Source: Acinetobacter lwoffii
GTDB lineage: Bacteria; Pseudomonadota; Gammaproteobacteria; Pseudomonadales; Moraxellaceae
Assembly (NCBI RefSeq): GCF_002321025.1
Contig: NZ_DCLL01000035.1
Coordinates: forward strand, 1 to 64,000
DNA: 64,000 bases
Reading direction: 5' to 3'
The translations under genes and the position numbers were made by a program. Position 1 is the stretch's first letter; each line of letters begins with the position of its first letter. Below are positions 9,035-19,024 of the stretch, piece by piece. Below the pieces are notes generated by a model. The model was not told the DNA's origin, did not search any database, and worked only from the letters and a program-made list of their open reading frames with translations.

Positions 9035-9973
9035 CTACTTCAACTGTACACGCGGATCGACCCATTTATAGATCAGATCGGCAATCAGGTTGAATATCAT
9101 GGTCGCAGCAGCAACATAGACCGTAATGGCTTTAATCACAGGAAAATCGGAACGTTCTACCGCAATAATGACTTCACGGCCAATTCCAGGAATACCAAAA
9201 AAACGTTCAATCAGGAAAGCACCGATCAGCAGTGCCGGAAGTCCTGCCATGACATCGGTAATAATCGGAATCGAGGCATTGCGCAGGACATGCACGCCCA
9301 TGATACGGTTTTCACCCAGGCCTTTGGCACGCGCAGTACGTACATAGTCCTGATTAACCTCATCCAGTACAAAGCTACGATACAGGCGTAGTGTTGGTGC
9401 AATACTTACCACCAACATAATCAGCACAGGCAACAAGGCATATTTGAAAAGGTTGTCAGCGAAATTATCGCTCCAGCCCTGTACCGGAAACCAACTCAGT
9501 TCATAAGCCAGGAAATACTGGAACACGATGATGTAAACCAGAATACTGATCGACATGCCGATCGTACACAGCATCATGATCATGCGATCTGTCAAAGAAC
9601 CACGAACCGAAGCCACACCCAAAGCCAGAATGATAGAAATAATGGTTTGCAGAATGGTCAGTGGAATCAGAATGGTCAGTGAGGGCCCCAAACGGGTGGT
9701 GATAATCTGTGCCACCGACTCCCCGGTACTCCAGCTCACCCCATAATCAAAGGTTAAAATCTGCTTGATAAAGATCCAGAGTTGTACGTAATACGGTTGA
9801 TCCACACCCAGTTGCTGACGGATGTTCTCAATCTGTTCCGCATTGGCCATTTTACCGGCCAGAATATAGGCAGGGTCTCCGCCTACCCAGTTAAACAGCA
9901 AGAATATCAGCAAAATCACCCCGAGCATGGTCGGGATCATTTGCCAAAGCCGTCGAATAATATATGCCAGCAT
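9035..9973 (-). CDS. Peptide ABC transporter permease (OppB/YejB-like)
   Basis: A 312-residue permease. The opening MLAYIIRRLWQMIPTMLGVI is the classic OppB/DppB/YejB first helix. It is followed by GDPAYILAGKMANAEQIENI, and the EAA-type loop is YVRTARAKGLGENRIM. About six transmembrane helices are apparent. It forms the membrane channel with the OppC/YejE-like partner that follows 7 nt later. The M3 peptidase gene ends 12 nt upstream of its start, which ties a peptidase physically to the importer. Confidence 0.9.
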   Translation of the reverse strand: MLAYIIRRLWQMIPTMLGVILLIFLLFNWVGGDPAYILAGKMANAEQIENIRQQLGVDQPYYVQLWIFIKQILTFDYGVSWSTGESVAQIITTRLGPSLTILIPLTILQTIISIILALGVASVRGSLTDRMIMMLCTIGMSISILVYIIVFQYFLAYELSWFPVQGWSDNFADNLFKYALLPVLIMLVVSIAPTLRLYRSFVLDEVNQDYVRTARAKGLGENRIMGVHVLRNASIPIITDVMAGLPALLIGAFLIERFFGIPGIGREVIIAVERSDFPVIKAITVYVAAATMIFNLIADLIYKWVDPRVQLK

Positions 9974-9985
9974 CGCTTGCCTTCC

Positions 9986-11998
9986 TTAATTTTTTCCAGA
10001 GATTTCATTAAAGAAAGCTTTGCTGTCCGGATCACGACCCAAGAAGTCTTTCACCATTTGCTCGCCATGCTTTTGTCCGCCTTGAGCCAGGACCGTATTA
10101 CGATAATGCGCACCGACTTTCTTGTCCATGAGCTGATCACCAAAGGATGAAAGCATATCCAGGGCAATGACTTCAGACCACATATAGCTGTAGTAACCTG
10201 CCTGATAGCCGCCCATCAGATGCCCGAACTGTCCCGGGAACTGCTGACCGCTGACATAACCCAAGGCGGTCTTGCCTTCCATATCCTGCCAGAGTTTTAA
10301 AGGCTCAATGTTTTTTGCATCTTTACCATGCAAGGCCATATCATATTGGGCATATAAAGCCTGACGGGCGTAATGCAGGCCTCGACCGTAATTCTTCACA
10401 TTCTTTAAGCGCTCGGTCATGGCAGCATCCACCCGAGGACATGCCGGCTCACAGTAATCCGCTACTTTTGACAAGGTTTCCAGACGGCGTGCCCACTCTT
10501 CATACATCTGTGATGGCGCTTCAACAAAGTCACGCTCTACCGAAGTACCAGATTGTTCTGTATAGCGGGTTTTCGATAGAATCCCGTGCAAGGCATGACC
10601 CATTTCATGCACAAAGGTTTCCAGTTCGTTGCTATTCAAGCCCTTACGGTTAAAATTGGTCACCAGTACCGATACCGGACGACGCTGATTCAGGGTACTG
10701 CCGCCATAAGCTCCCCAGACAGCTGCATGCCCATATTTACCTTCACGCGGGTATTTATCGACATATAATCCGCCCAAGAATTCGCCCGTTGCTTTGTCAT
10801 GTACCGCATAATATTCCACTTCATCATGCCAGGCCTTGACTTTCACCGGCTTGAACTCAATGCCATAGAGTTCCGAAGAAATAGCGAATAACCATTTTTG
10901 CGATGCTTCTGTCGGGAAATAATCCCGCAATTTTTCCTGGTCTACCTTGTATTTGGCCTGACGCAGTTTTTCACTCCAATAACCCTGATTCCAGCGGGTA
11001 ATTTCTGCTTTCTCTAACGGAACTTTTAAAGTTTCAGCCTTGAACTGGCGTAATTGTTCTACATCCTGCTTTTCTAGAGGTGCAACTTTGGCATAAACCT
11101 CATCCAGAAAACCGTTCACTGCTTCAGGAGTTTTGGCCATACGGAATTCAAGCGCAGAATGGGCATAGCTTTCCTTATCAAAAAGTTGTGCCATTTCATA
11201 ACGCAGATCAATGGCTTTTTTCATGAATTGCAAGTTTTGTTCGGTCCCGCGACGCGTGTAAGCGGTCTGGTAACGTTTGCGTGCTTCATCACTTTCTGCC
11301 AGCTCCATAAAAGGCTGGTATTCCGGATAATCAAAGCCAAGCAGATAATTGCCCTTTTCATTTTTCTTTAAATTTGCGATGTAACTTTCTGGCAGGCCTT
11401 TCATTTCAGCTGGAGTAAATTCAACTTTTTCAGGGTTATCCCGCACATTTTTGGAAAAATCCTGCCCCAGTTTGGTACTTTCTTCAATAATTTCTTTCAG
11501 TCGTTTCTGTTTTTCTGCACTGAGTTGTACCCCGGTATTCTCAAACTGTTCCAGAATATCTTCTAAAAATTTCTGATCAATCGGATCGCTGGCTTTCAGT
11601 TTCTTGAACTGGGCATACAGTTTAGGATTCTGATACAGGGTGGTCTGGTATTTGCTGATTTTAAGTTCACAGTCATCGGCTGCCTGACGCAATGCAGGAT
11701 CCGGATCGACATTACTGTACAACCCTACTGCAGCACCGAAATCACGGGCTTTGGCATGCAATTCATCCCATTCAGCCAGATAAGGTCCTGCCTTGGCTTT
11801 ATTTTTAATTTTCTTATTTTCAAATATCTGGATATCTTTTTGCATGGAAGCCAGATTGGCATCACATAAAGACGGAATTTCTGCAGCCTTGAATAATGGC
11901 AGCAGCTGTACTTGGGTTTCTGCCGCTACACCTTGATACCCCCCCATTATCATTAAACATAAGGTACTTAATTTTAAAGACTTTGATTTCATATTCAT
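9986..11998 (-). CDS. Secreted M3 family metallopeptidase (Dcp/oligopeptidase type)
   Basis: A 670-residue M3 zinc peptidase. The active site HEMGHALHG lies near residue 464 in the FVHEMGH context of the M3 family. M3 enzymes (oligopeptidase A, dipeptidyl carboxypeptidase, thimet peptidase) cut short peptides only. The N-terminus has a basic stretch, a hydrophobic core and a likely cleavage site after GVAA (about residue 26), so the mature enzyme should be periplasmic. It sits between the binding-protein genes and the permease genes (gaps 12-14 nt), suggesting it trims peptides before import. Whether it is a carboxydipeptidase or an endopeptidase cannot be told by eye. Confidence 0.88.
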   Translation of the reverse strand: MNMKSKSLKLSTLCLMIMGGYQGVAAETQVQLLPLFKAAEIPSLCDANLASMQKDIQIFENKKIKNKAKAGPYLAEWDELHAKARDFGAAVGLYSNVDPDPALRQAADDCELKISKYQTTLYQNPKLYAQFKKLKASDPIDQKFLEDILEQFENTGVQLSAEKQKRLKEIIEESTKLGQDFSKNVRDNPEKVEFTPAEMKGLPESYIANLKKNEKGNYLLGFDYPEYQPFMELAESDEARKRYQTAYTRRGTEQNLQFMKKAIDLRYEMAQLFDKESYAHSALEFRMAKTPEAVNGFLDEVYAKVAPLEKQDVEQLRQFKAETLKVPLEKAEITRWNQGYWSEKLRQAKYKVDQEKLRDYFPTEASQKWLFAISSELYGIEFKPVKVKAWHDEVEYYAVHDKATGEFLGGLYVDKYPREGKYGHAAVWGAYGGSTLNQRRPVSVLVTNFNRKGLNSNELETFVHEMGHALHGILSKTRYTEQSGTSVERDFVEAPSQMYEEWARRLETLSKVADYCEPACPRVDAAMTERLKNVKNYGRGLHYARQALYAQYDMALHGKDAKNIEPLKLWQDMEGKTALGYVSGQQFPGQFGHLMGGYQAGYYSYMWSEVIALDMLSSFGDQLMDKKVGAHYRNTVLAQGGQKHGEQMVKDFLGRDPDSKAFFNEISGKN

Positions 11999-12012
11999 CT
12001 CCAGATTTTTTC

Positions 12013-13815
12013 TTACTTTTTCGTATTAATATCGATATACATCCATTCTGAAGACAGAATCGGATGGGACTTATGTCCAATAATTTGGGGTTGGGTCAAG
12101 GCATTACGGTAGGTGCTATAGAGCATCAGGGTCGGCATGTTGACTTCGAGAATCCGGGTCATTTTACGATAAAGCAGATCACGCTCCGGACCTGGCGGCA
12201 TGCTCTGGGTTTGTTCGTAAAGACGGTCAAATTCAGGATGCTTGAAACAGGCATTGTTAGTGACATTGACATTCTTGCCATAGAACAGCTGCATAAAGTT
12301 GTCAGCATCCGGATAATCGGCAATCCATGCAGAACTCTTAAACATGGTTTTACATTGCTTTTCCAGCTTGATGCCTTCAGCGAATGGCATGGCCTTACTG
12401 GTCAGCTGAATATGAATACTGTTTAGGGTCTTTTTCCAGAACTCACCCTGTTGCTGGCCTCGACTGGTATTTCCAGTCATCAGTTCAATCACCAGAGGTT
12501 TACCTTCAGGCGTTTTCCGCCAGCCATCTGCACCGATCTTGTAGTTATAGCGGTCGAGCAACATATTGGCTGCTTTGACTGAATAGGGAATACTACTTTT
12601 ATAGGACGGTGAATAGCCTGCTACTCCTGGAGGAATAGGCATATGCAGTTTTGCTCCATCTCCCTTAAGTAATACATTGATCATGTTTTCCACAGAAAAT
12701 GCCATCGCCATGGCACGACGTAAGGCAATTTTTTCTGGCGCGAAACCACCCACGACCGGGTTTTGCATATTCCAGTAATGATAACTAATGGAGGGCTCTA
12801 AAATACGTGACAGCTTCACCCCCTGCTGAGCCAGCTCAGGCTTTAATTTATCGCCATCGAGGGCCTGAACGACGATATCACCCTCAATTTCGAGCAAGTC
12901 CAGTTCATTTTTCTTAAATGCCAGCATTCGTGATTGCGCTTCTTCAATAATACGCACATCAATAGTGCCGATTTGAGGCATTTTTTTGCCCTGCATGGCT
13001 TTTACAATGGCCTGATCTTCTGCACCACTGGCTTTAAAGTCCCAGACAAAACCACGATAAGCCGGATTTGGTTTTAAGATAATCCGTGAGCCTGGTGTCC
13101 AGCGGCTGAGCACGTAAGGACCAGTTCCCACTGGCCTATTCATGACCCAACCCGCCTTGTCTTTATATTTTTCAATCACTTCACGAGCTACTGCAGCGGC
13201 AGGCCCATGTGCCAGCAACATCGGAAAGTTCTGATCCGGATTATTCAGCTTTAATACCAGGGTATAGCGGTCTGGGGTCTGAATACCTTCAAACGGATTT
13301 TCATAGGCTTTGCCATTCTTTTTGGTTAGGGCCATCCATGCGTCCAGCCCTTTAATTCGGCCATCCAGCAACCAACTGTTCGGTGAATGCAGCTTTGGGT
13401 CCAGTAGACGTTTCAAGCTATAGGCATAGTCATACGAAGTCAGTTCACGTTTTTTGCCAGCAAAGACAGGATCATCCGCAAAGTAAATACCCTTTTTGAT
13501 TTTGATGGTATAAGTCAGACCATCCGCACTGACTTGAGGCAGACTGACCGCAGTCAAGGGTACCAGTTTCGCCGGCGAGGCCAGATAATCATAGGTAAAT
13601 AAGGTCTCAAAAATCGCGGCATTAATTTTGGCTGAATAACGGTCATGGATATAACCCGGATCAAAACCGGTTTCAGCTGCCAGAAATACTGTTTTTAAAA
13701 CCTTATTCGGGTTGGCAGGATTGCTGGCCCATGTCGGTGCACTCCCTGCCATCATCAAACCGGCCATTAGCACCCCACTGGCCAGTTTTTTTAAAGTATT
13801 TTTATTCACATTCAT
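12013..13815 (-). CDS. Periplasmic oligopeptide-binding protein, second of a tandem pair
   Basis: A 600-residue extracytoplasmic solute-binding protein of the OppA/YejA (family 5) type. The ATG at 13815 is chosen because it gives a clean signal peptide (MNVNKNTLKKLASGVLMAGL, cleavage after PTWA). An upstream TTG at 13857 would add 14 residues and overlap the previous gene. Family features include the KIKKGIYFADDPVFAGKKRE block and RPVGTGPYVLSRW. It is clearly a paralogue of the preceding gene product (compare DYLASPAKLVPLTAVSLP with DYLARPAILAPNTAESLP). It lies 14 nt upstream of the M3 peptidase gene and delivers ligand to the adjacent permeases. Confidence 0.88.
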   Translation of the reverse strand: MNVNKNTLKKLASGVLMAGLMMAGSAPTWASNPANPNKVLKTVFLAAETGFDPGYIHDRYSAKINAAIFETLFTYDYLASPAKLVPLTAVSLPQVSADGLTYTIKIKKGIYFADDPVFAGKKRELTSYDYAYSLKRLLDPKLHSPNSWLLDGRIKGLDAWMALTKKNGKAYENPFEGIQTPDRYTLVLKLNNPDQNFPMLLAHGPAAAVAREVIEKYKDKAGWVMNRPVGTGPYVLSRWTPGSRIILKPNPAYRGFVWDFKASGAEDQAIVKAMQGKKMPQIGTIDVRIIEEAQSRMLAFKKNELDLLEIEGDIVVQALDGDKLKPELAQQGVKLSRILEPSISYHYWNMQNPVVGGFAPEKIALRRAMAMAFSVENMINVLLKGDGAKLHMPIPPGVAGYSPSYKSSIPYSVKAANMLLDRYNYKIGADGWRKTPEGKPLVIELMTGNTSRGQQQGEFWKKTLNSIHIQLTSKAMPFAEGIKLEKQCKTMFKSSAWIADYPDADNFMQLFYGKNVNVTNNACFKHPEFDRLYEQTQSMPPGPERDLLYRKMTRILEVNMPTLMLYSTYRNALTQPQIIGHKSHPILSSEWMYIDINTKK

Positions 13816-13837
13816 ACTGGTTCTTAATCTTCTCAAG

Positions 13838-15616
13838 TTATTTTTTAACAGGTTCAATATCCATATATTGCCAAACTGCTCTGGTCACCGGATGGGCCTT
13901 AAAGCCTTGTACATGCGGATGAATCAACCAGTTACGTATCCGGGTATTGTGCAGAATCCATGGATTATCGGCCTCCATCTGACGGTTCATCTGCTCATAA
14001 TATGGCGTCCGCTGCTGCGGCGGCAGTTTCATCGCGGTCTGGTACAATGCGTCATAGGCTTTGGAGGTATAGCAACTCAGGTTGCCTTGCTGCGCATTTG
14101 GCCCATACAGTAACTGGGCAAAGTTTTCCCCTTCCGGATAATCCGCAATCCAGGCTCCACCCCACATCATATGTTTGCATTGGGTGGCTTCTTTTAAATT
14201 GTCAGCAAAATTACTGACCTTGAACTCAATTCGCACCCCGATCGCATCCAGATTCTTTTTCCATAATTCTGCAGAAATCACCGAAGAGCTTGAGCTGGTT
14301 GAATTCATTTTTAGTATCAGAGGCTTGCCATCAGGCAAGGTACGGTAACCATCAGTGCCTTTCTTATAACCAAAGCGGTCAAGCAGTTTATTGGCCAGTA
14401 ATGGGTTATAAGCAATACTGCTTTTATACTTCGGGTCATGTCCACCCACTCCCTCTGGCAAAATCATTTCAGCTTTATCGGCATGACCTTTATACAACTG
14501 CTGGATAGCTTCTTTCTGGTTATAGGACAAGGCGAGAGCACGACGTAAGGCAATTTTTTCCAGTGAATTTCCACCAATTAACGGATCACGCATATTCATG
14601 ATGGTATAGGTAATTTCCGGTTCTTTATTCGGATAATGCAGGATGCCTTTTTTCTTGTATTCGCTTTTCAGCTGCTTATTTTCCAGTGCCTGTTCGGCGC
14701 CGCTCGCAGTCAGTTTGTCATAGTCCAGTTGTCCAGACTTTAAAGCCAGCCAGCGAGACTGTTCCTCTTCAACAATACTGATTTTGACCTTGCCAATTTG
14801 CGGCATCTGCTTGCCTTGCATGGCTTTGACAATACGTTGATCCCATTCGGAACCATCGCCCTTAAAGTTCCAGACAAAACCACGATAATTCGGGTTGGCG
14901 GTCAGTTCAATACGGCTACGCGGCACATATTTGTGTAATTGATACGCCCCTGTTCCCACCGGATGCTGACCTGCCCGATGACCATAATGTTCGATCGCTT
15001 CCCGTGCGGTACCACCAAAAGCCACATAGGCCAGAATATATGGAAAATTCAGATCGGAACGGGTCAGGGTAATTTGTAAAGTATATTTATCTAGTGCTTT
15101 TAAACCGGGAATAGCTGCATCGTAGTTGAACTTGCCAGTTTTTTTAGCCTGCTGGATGACCTGATCTGCCCCAAGGATTTTCCCCTCAATAAAAGAAAAA
15201 GAAGGAGAATGATTTTTGGGATCCATGATCCTTTGCATGGAGTAGATATAATCACGCGCCACCAGTTCACGCTTTTTGCCCTTAAAAGCAGAATCATCAC
15301 TAAAATAAATTCCTGGCTTGATTTTAAAGATATAAACTTTTCCATCCTGCTCAACCTTGGGTAAAGATTCAGCTGTATTTGGAGCCAAGATTGCAGGCCG
15401 CGCCAGATAGTCATAACGCAATAAAGGTTCAAAAATAGCTTCAGCAACGCTACCACTATAAAAATTATAGGTTTTGACCATATCAAAACCGTCATCAGGT
15501 GCTTCAAAAGCCAGGTTTAAAACTTTATCCGGATGTGCAGATGATTTTGCCCAGGAGGTTTGCCCAGTGGTCATGGCCAAGGCCAAAATTGTCATGCTGA
15601 AAAATGCTGATTTCAA
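13838..15616 (-). CDS. Periplasmic oligopeptide-binding protein, first of a tandem pair
   Basis: A 592-residue OppA/YejA-type binding protein and the first gene of the operon. I choose the TTG at 15616. AGG sits 7-9 nt upstream and translation from there begins MKSAFFSMTILALAMTTGQ with cleavage after TSWA, an ideal signal peptide. A longer frame from a TTG at 15703 adds 29 polar residues and has no visible Shine-Dalgarno. Motifs parallel the second paralogue (KPGIYFSDDSAFKGKKRE, HPVGTGAYQLHKY). Two binding proteins for one permease suggest different peptide preferences. A sigma-54-like promoter lies at 15732-15747. Confidence 0.85.
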   Translation of the reverse strand: MKSAFFSMTILALAMTTGQTSWAKSSAHPDKVLNLAFEAPDDGFDMVKTYNFYSGSVAEAIFEPLLRYDYLARPAILAPNTAESLPKVEQDGKVYIFKIKPGIYFSDDSAFKGKKRELVARDYIYSMQRIMDPKNHSPSFSFIEGKILGADQVIQQAKKTGKFNYDAAIPGLKALDKYTLQITLTRSDLNFPYILAYVAFGGTAREAIEHYGHRAGQHPVGTGAYQLHKYVPRSRIELTANPNYRGFVWNFKGDGSEWDQRIVKAMQGKQMPQIGKVKISIVEEEQSRWLALKSGQLDYDKLTASGAEQALENKQLKSEYKKKGILHYPNKEPEITYTIMNMRDPLIGGNSLEKIALRRALALSYNQKEAIQQLYKGHADKAEMILPEGVGGHDPKYKSSIAYNPLLANKLLDRFGYKKGTDGYRTLPDGKPLILKMNSTSSSSSVISAELWKKNLDAIGVRIEFKVSNFADNLKEATQCKHMMWGGAWIADYPEGENFAQLLYGPNAQQGNLSCYTSKAYDALYQTAMKLPPQQRTPYYEQMNRQMEADNPWILHNTRIRNWLIHPHVQGFKAHPVTRAVWQYMDIEPVKK

Positions 15617-15731
15617 ATTTGTACCTATTCTTGATCTTGGAGTTTTATTGCTATAGGAAGTCTTTAACACATCATCCCATATTTGCTTCAATGGATGGGT
15701 CAAAGCTGGACAGATGGAATAAACTGAACAA

Positions 15732-15747
15732 AGCGAATTTCATGCCA
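15732..15747 (-). promoter_or_regulatory. Putative sigma-54 promoter of the peptide-transport operon
   Basis: The minus strand reads TGGCATGAAATTCGCT. GG and GC are exactly 12 bp apart, as required for the -24/-12 elements of RpoN promoters (consensus TGGCACGrNNNTTGCW), with two mismatches. Transcription would begin near 15721, about 105 nt before the preferred TTG start. No sigma-70 promoter stood out nearby. Confidence 0.45.
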
Positions 15748-16022
15748 TCCTCTAAAAATAACGATTATTTTCCTGTTATTAACTCAAAAAAGCTTATTTT
15801 TATTAATCATTTAAAACATTACCAATAACATAATATTTTCCATGAATCATTAATTTAATGTTGATTCTTAAAATCTAGCTTCAAGCCTAGTCTGCACAAA
15901 AATAAACCAGACCTGTTTCATATTATTGCATCCTCCCATTGCTTCAACCCAAGAAAATACACACATAAGCAAATGAAATATATAATTATTATCTTATTAA
16001 ATTATTGTATATTTTGTGTAAA

Positions 16023-16039
16023 AATCATGCACCATGATT
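16023..16039. promoter_or_regulatory. Perfect inverted repeat, candidate activator site
   Basis: AATCATG, spacer CAC, CATGATT: seven-base perfect arms in the middle of the divergent region. It lies about 250 bp upstream of the predicted receptor start point and about 310 bp upstream of the operon start point. Enhancer sites for sigma-54 activators often sit at such distances. The binding protein is unknown and no such activator gene is in the window. Confidence 0.35.
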
Positions 16040-16257
16040 AAACTTTATTCAATTTCCCCTTCAGTTTTAGACTCCTTTCTTATTCATTAAATATTTATTT
16101 TTTACTTTCTCATGGTTTCCTATAGAGACTTTCTTCAGATTTTAAACCCCACTCTCTTAATATTTCTTCATCAGAACTTAGTAAATCTTCAAAAAAACCG
16201 AATTAAATACAATTTTTTCAAATACTTAATTTTTTTTAAAATTAATAATTTATAAGT

Positions 16258-16273
16258 TGGCATTCGCTTTGCT
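16258..16273 (+). promoter_or_regulatory. Putative sigma-54 promoter of the TonB-dependent receptor
   Basis: TGGCATTCGCTTTGCT has the -24 GG and -12 GC at the correct 12-bp interval and an exact TTGCT -12 block. Only the CG after TGGCA deviates from the consensus. The predicted start near 16284 gives a leader of about 37 nt containing the AGGG ribosome site before ATG 16321. Confidence 0.5.
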
Positions 16274-16320
16274 TAAGTCCTCCCAGCACTACTTCACATA
16301 ACAAAAGGGTGAAAATTACG

Positions 16321-19014
16321 ATGAAAATAAACAAACTAGTCGGATCTATGGGGGCTCCAACAGTTGGCAAGACAATACTCAAGTTAAGTAAGCTTACCTT
16401 AAGTATGATGTGTTTGTCTTTGGCACATGCAGCAGATGAACCAGAAAACTCCGCTGCCCAACCTACCAAGGTTGAGAAAGTGCGGGTTACTGGATCATCT
16501 ATTAAAGGGGTAGCCGCACAAAGCGCATCACCAATCACGATTATTAAAGGTGAAGATCTGGTTAACCAAGGGGTAACCACTGTAGAAGAAGCATTGATGA
16601 AAGTCAGTGCCAACCAAGCAAGTTATGTCACAGCACAAAATGTCGGTGCCAGTAATACCAGTGGTTCAACAGCAAATTTACGTGGTCTTGGTTCGGATAA
16701 AACTTTAGTTTTAATTAATGGTCGCCGTGTTGCAAGCAGTGCATTTGGTACCGATTCAACCAACTTAAACAACATCCCTCTCGCATTGGTAGAGCGCATT
16801 GAAGTCTTACGTGACGGCGCATCTGCAGTCTATGGCGCAGATGCAGTGGGTGGTGTAATCAACTTTATTACGAAAAAGCAATATGAAGGCGTGGGTATTA
16901 CTTTAGGCGGCCAAATTCCTGAAGAAAAAGGCGGCGAAAAAATTGACGTTTCGATTTTTGGGGGATATGGCGATCTAGATGAACAAGGTTTTAATGTCTA
17001 CGGTGTGATTGATTATCGAAAACAAGATACGATTTGGGCAAAAGACCGTAAAGTCAGCCGCCGTGGTGGGGTAATTCCTGAATTAGGAATTGATGGCAGT
17101 TCTGCAAATGCCTTTCCTGCAAACTTCTACGATCCTAATGGTGGTCCACTGGATGAAGATGGTAATCCTGAAGGGATATTAGGCAACCCTTATGGCGATG
17201 ACTGTTTAAATACCAAAGATACTGTACCTGAAGATGGCTTCTGTTATTTAAATACCCAAACTGTTATTGGTATTGTGCCTGAACAAGAAAATCTTTCTGC
17301 ATTAGGTCGTGCAACCTTCAAATTATCAGACAACTTTAATGCAATTGGTGAATATATCTATGCACGTGATGAAGTAACCACTTCAATCGCGCCTGATGTT
17401 TATAGCCGTAGTGTGACCTTGCCTTATGCTAGTAAATATTATCCAGGCAAAGGCATTACCCCAGCATTTGATGGTTTGACGACTAACACCCTGGAACTGT
17501 ATCTACGTTCACAAGGCGGCAACCGTGTTTCTAAGTCAATTAACGAATCGAACCGTATCTTTGCAGGGATCGAAGGTGAAGCATACGGTTGGGACATGAA
17601 CGGGGGTATCACTTACACAAAAAGTGATGCAACCGATAGTTTCGTAAGTGGTTATTTAAACCGTAGTCGAGTTCAGGCTGCACTTGATAATGGAACTTTG
17701 AACCCATTTGGACCACAAGCGCCAGAGGATCAAGGTCTTTGGAACACGTTTGATGTCAAAGGCGATACCAATCAGGCATCTTTAGATTCAACTACAATTG
17801 ACTTTACCGTGAGTCGTCCAATCTACACACTTCCTGCAGGTGATGTTGGTTTTGCTCTCGGCGGTAGTTTCTCCAAACAGGACTGGGAAGCAACTGTAAA
17901 TTCTGAAATTGTTGCTCAAGTTCCAGGTTCTGGTATTGATCCAAATAAACCAAAAAGCTCAGGCGAGCGTGACATTAGCGCAGTATTCACTGAATTCCAA
18001 GTACCTTTATTGACCAACCTGGAATTACAGTTGGCCGCTCGTTATGATGACTATAGCGATTTTGGTGACACCTTTAATCCTAAAGTGGCCTTACGCTGGG
18101 AACCAGTTAAAGAACTCATGTTCCGTACTTCTTACAGTACCGGTTTCCGTGCACCAAGCTTATATGAAGTCAATGCTCCTTCGGTCAGAACCTGGACTGG
18201 TGCAAGATATAACGACCCGGTTCTTTGCCCGGGTGGTACACCAACTGAAACCAGATACCAAACTGAATGTAATACCCAGTTTATCCGTACCCAAGGCGGA
18301 AATTCTGAACTAGGTCCAGAAGAATCAACATCTTACATGGCTGGTTTTGTCTTTGAACCGATCAAAAACTTAGTTTTCACTGCCGATTACTACAATATCG
18401 AAATTGAAAACCTAGTTGGAACGATTGGTGAAGCATCAATTTTTGGTGATCCAGAAAAATATGCTCAATACTTTGTTCGTAATGCAGAAGGTCGTATCGA
18501 TCATATCTCAACTAACTTGATTAACTCCGGTGGCTTGAAAACTCAAGGTATTGATTTGAGTTTGAACTATCTTTCTCCAATGACGTCAACTGGCCGCTTC
18601 GGTTTCGGTATTGACGGTACTTATGTGATCAAAATGGATTACCAAAGTGAACCAGGCGGCGAGTGGGAAGGTTATGTCGGTGTTTATGATGACCCAGCAG
18701 TGGTTCGCTGGAAACATACTGCAAACGTGAACTGGTCTTATGAAAACTGGAGAATGGTGTTTGAACAACAGTTCGTTCGTGGTTATGAAGACTATTCAGA
18801 AGAACGTGATGTTGCTGACTACACCGTATACAACATTTCTGGTACTTACAAAGGATTTAAGAATCTGGAGCTAACTGCCGGTATTAAAAATATGTTCGAT
18901 GCAGAACCACCTGCCTCTGACGTAATGGATAACTTCCAATACGGTTATGACCCACGTTATAGCGATCCAACAGGCCGCGCTTACTTCCTACGTGGTACCT
19001 ATAAATTCTTTTAA
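16321..19014 (+). CDS. TonB-dependent outer-membrane receptor
   Basis: 897 residues: a signal peptide, a plug domain and a 22-strand beta-barrel. The ATG at 16321 is chosen because AAGGG lies 10-12 nt upstream; an in-frame GTG at 16309 overlaps that site. A likely TonB box follows the signal peptide (EKVRVTGSSIKG). The plug has NLRGLGSDKTLVLINGRRV and VERIEVLRDGASAVYGADAV, and the barrel ends in aromatic YKFF. The sequence type resembles receptors for peptides or other organic substrates more than classical siderophore receptors, but this is an impression. It lies directly before tonB-exbB-exbD-exbD and opposite a peptide ABC operon. Confidence 0.9.
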   Translation: MKINKLVGSMGAPTVGKTILKLSKLTLSMMCLSLAHAADEPENSAAQPTKVEKVRVTGSSIKGVAAQSASPITIIKGEDLVNQGVTTVEEALMKVSANQASYVTAQNVGASNTSGSTANLRGLGSDKTLVLINGRRVASSAFGTDSTNLNNIPLALVERIEVLRDGASAVYGADAVGGVINFITKKQYEGVGITLGGQIPEEKGGEKIDVSIFGGYGDLDEQGFNVYGVIDYRKQDTIWAKDRKVSRRGGVIPELGIDGSSANAFPANFYDPNGGPLDEDGNPEGILGNPYGDDCLNTKDTVPEDGFCYLNTQTVIGIVPEQENLSALGRATFKLSDNFNAIGEYIYARDEVTTSIAPDVYSRSVTLPYASKYYPGKGITPAFDGLTTNTLELYLRSQGGNRVSKSINESNRIFAGIEGEAYGWDMNGGITYTKSDATDSFVSGYLNRSRVQAALDNGTLNPFGPQAPEDQGLWNTFDVKGDTNQASLDSTTIDFTVSRPIYTLPAGDVGFALGGSFSKQDWEATVNSEIVAQVPGSGIDPNKPKSSGERDISAVFTEFQVPLLTNLELQLAARYDDYSDFGDTFNPKVALRWEPVKELMFRTSYSTGFRAPSLYEVNAPSVRTWTGARYNDPVLCPGGTPTETRYQTECNTQFIRTQGGNSELGPEESTSYMAGFVFEPIKNLVFTADYYNIEIENLVGTIGEASIFGDPEKYAQYFVRNAEGRIDHISTNLINSGGLKTQGIDLSLNYLSPMTSTGRFGFGIDGTYVIKMDYQSEPGGEWEGYVGVYDDPAVVRWKHTANVNWSYENWRMVFEQQFVRGYEDYSEERDVADYTVYNISGTYKGFKNLELTAGIKNMFDAEPPASDVMDNFQYGYDPRYSDPTGRAYFLRGTYKFF

Positions 19015-19024
19015 TTAATTACTT

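Larger units (their letters stand above)
15617..16320. other. Divergent regulatory region between the peptide-transport operon and the TonB-dependent receptor
   Basis: About 700 bp, very AT-rich, with no credible gene. It contains two outward-facing sigma-54-like promoter elements (15732-15747 on minus, 16258-16273 on plus) and a perfect inverted repeat between them (16023-16039). The rest shows only A/T runs. Confidence 0.6.
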
